The notes beneath the pieces were generated by a model. The model ran no database searches, was not told the DNA's origin, and saw nothing but the letters and a program-made list of their open reading frames with translations. DNA of 64,000 nucleotides. Origin: Panagrolaimus kolymaensis (Eukaryota; Nematoda; Chromadorea; Rhabditida; Panagrolaimidae). The stretch covers positions 1 to 64,000 of the forward strand of contig JAJQJQ010000126.1 of NCBI GenBank assembly GCA_028622995.1. Reading direction: 5' to 3'. Position numbers and translations under genes: made by a program. Positions 63,758-64,000 of the stretch are shown here, piece after piece; the first letter of the stretch is position 1, and every line of letters begins with the position of its first letter.

Positions 63758-64000
63758 AATTCATTTATTAAATCAGGCAATGTCTGAAAATATAAAAAAT
63801 CCTCATTAAACCAAAAAATAAAAAACTAAGGAATTTTTTTATTATTTTTTTACTAAATATTTGTCACAAGCTTTTCGGCGTGATGATGCTTTCCAAGAAG
63901 CAATCCATCGAAATAGTAAATTCATTTATTAAATCAGGCAATGTCTGAAAATATAAAAAATCCTCATTAAACCAAAAAATAAAAAACTAAGGAATTTTTT
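63758..64000 (+). repeat. AB units at the right edge
   Basis: B1 modules with a CTTTCCAAGAAGCAATCCATCG A unit, at the 161-bp period, like 46282-47680. The window ends within the second B. This is probably the downstream flank that lay next to the A-only block before the 14-kb duplication. Confidence 0.85.

Larger units (their letters stand above)
49691..63788 (+). repeat. 14-kb tandem segmental duplication, copy 2 (14,098 bp)
   Basis: It repeats the order of copy 1. Running changes against copy 1 are: -50 bp (one A missing after 54061), +300 bp (six A units inserted near 57550), -1 bp (T-run at about 58150), +1 bp (copy 1 lacks one A near 45949) and -198 bp (two 49-bp plus two 50-bp units missing near 63410). 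The sum is +52, which matches the two lengths. Stretches compared line by line show few other differences, implying a young event or ongoing homogenisation. After 63788 the sequence continues as B1 AB units, the presumed original downstream flank. Confidence 0.93.
1..64000 (+). repeat. Composite two-module satellite array filling the window
   Basis: Every stretch read is made of module A (about 50 bp) and module B (110-111 bp), all in the same orientation. I saw no inverted unit and no unique sequence. B always follows the 3' end of A (CGAAATAGTA) and precedes the 5' end of the next A (AGCTTTTCGG). B modules are not adjacent to each other. Period lengths seen are 50, 100, 160, 161 and 209 bp, plus higher-order units of 710, 780, 947, 2328 and about 14,046 bp. 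Such size and homogenisation fit eukaryotic satellite heterochromatin. The species and chromosomal location cannot be told from the sequence. Both edges of the window lie inside the array, so its true extent is unknown. Confidence 0.97.

Noticed and set aside
35645..63788. 14-kb repeat as an assembly duplication
   Set aside because: The copies differ by several independent whole-unit and single-base indels and have a mosaic junction, which an artificial copy would not show. Raw reads should still be checked.
1..64000. Telomeric repeats, rDNA, tRNA, histone clusters or retroelement fragments
   Set aside because: None were seen on either strand. All stretches without open frames are explained by A and B modules.

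Overview
The whole 64 kb window is one eukaryotic satellite-DNA array. I find no protein-coding gene, tRNA, rRNA, transposon or unique-sequence island. Everything I read is built from two modules in a single orientation. Module A is about 50 bp and 40% GC, with a 49-bp variant. Module B is 110-111 bp, about 18% GC, and made largely of A- and T-tracts. B sits at one fixed phase: after the A ending CGAAATAGTA and before the A starting AGCTTTTCGG. I saw no two B modules side by side. The arrays are therefore runs of A, AB (160-161 bp), AAB (209 bp), or long A-only runs punctuated by single B modules. I cannot name the species. Long homogenised arrays with higher-order structure point to (peri)centromeric or subtelomeric heterochromatin, and CpG retained in module A argues weakly against a heavily methylated vertebrate genome.

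Layout. 1-2539: mixed A and AB with many GTTATG-type A units. 2540-10147: AAB and AB domain, including 20 consecutive 209-bp units (3008-7187) and a run of 160-bp AB units (8558-9197). 10148-24301: A-rich domain with its own B subtype and A-only runs of up to 27 units, carrying an internal duplication of about 5.4-5.9 kb. 24302-37511: AAB/AB domain. 37512-45187: A-rich domain of alternating TTCCAACG and AATCCACCG units, with nested 2.3-kb and 780-bp duplications. 45188-46281: AAB. 46282-47680: nine B modules at an exact 161-bp period. 47681-49659: A-only block. From about 49691 to 63788 the stretch from about 35645 is repeated as a tandem segmental duplication. The last 211 bp return to AB.

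The 14-kb duplication is the clearest large event. Its junction lies inside one B module at 49650-49691. The offset between copies moves through 14046, 13996, 14296, 14295, 14296 and 14098 bp. Each step is explained by gain or loss of whole 49/50-bp units or by a single base, as expected for unequal exchange and replication slippage in a satellite. Other subtype switches also fall inside B modules, suggesting that B is where recombination joins the array.

Candidate function is inferential. The minus strand of the standard A unit carries TTTCGTTGGAA, identical to the first 11 positions of the mammalian CENP-B box but without its CGGG half. A also carries a TTC-nn-GAA heat-shock-element-like pair and a short hairpin. 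B carries TATA-like and AATAAA strings and an A-tract/T-tract dyad. None of these is shown to work here.
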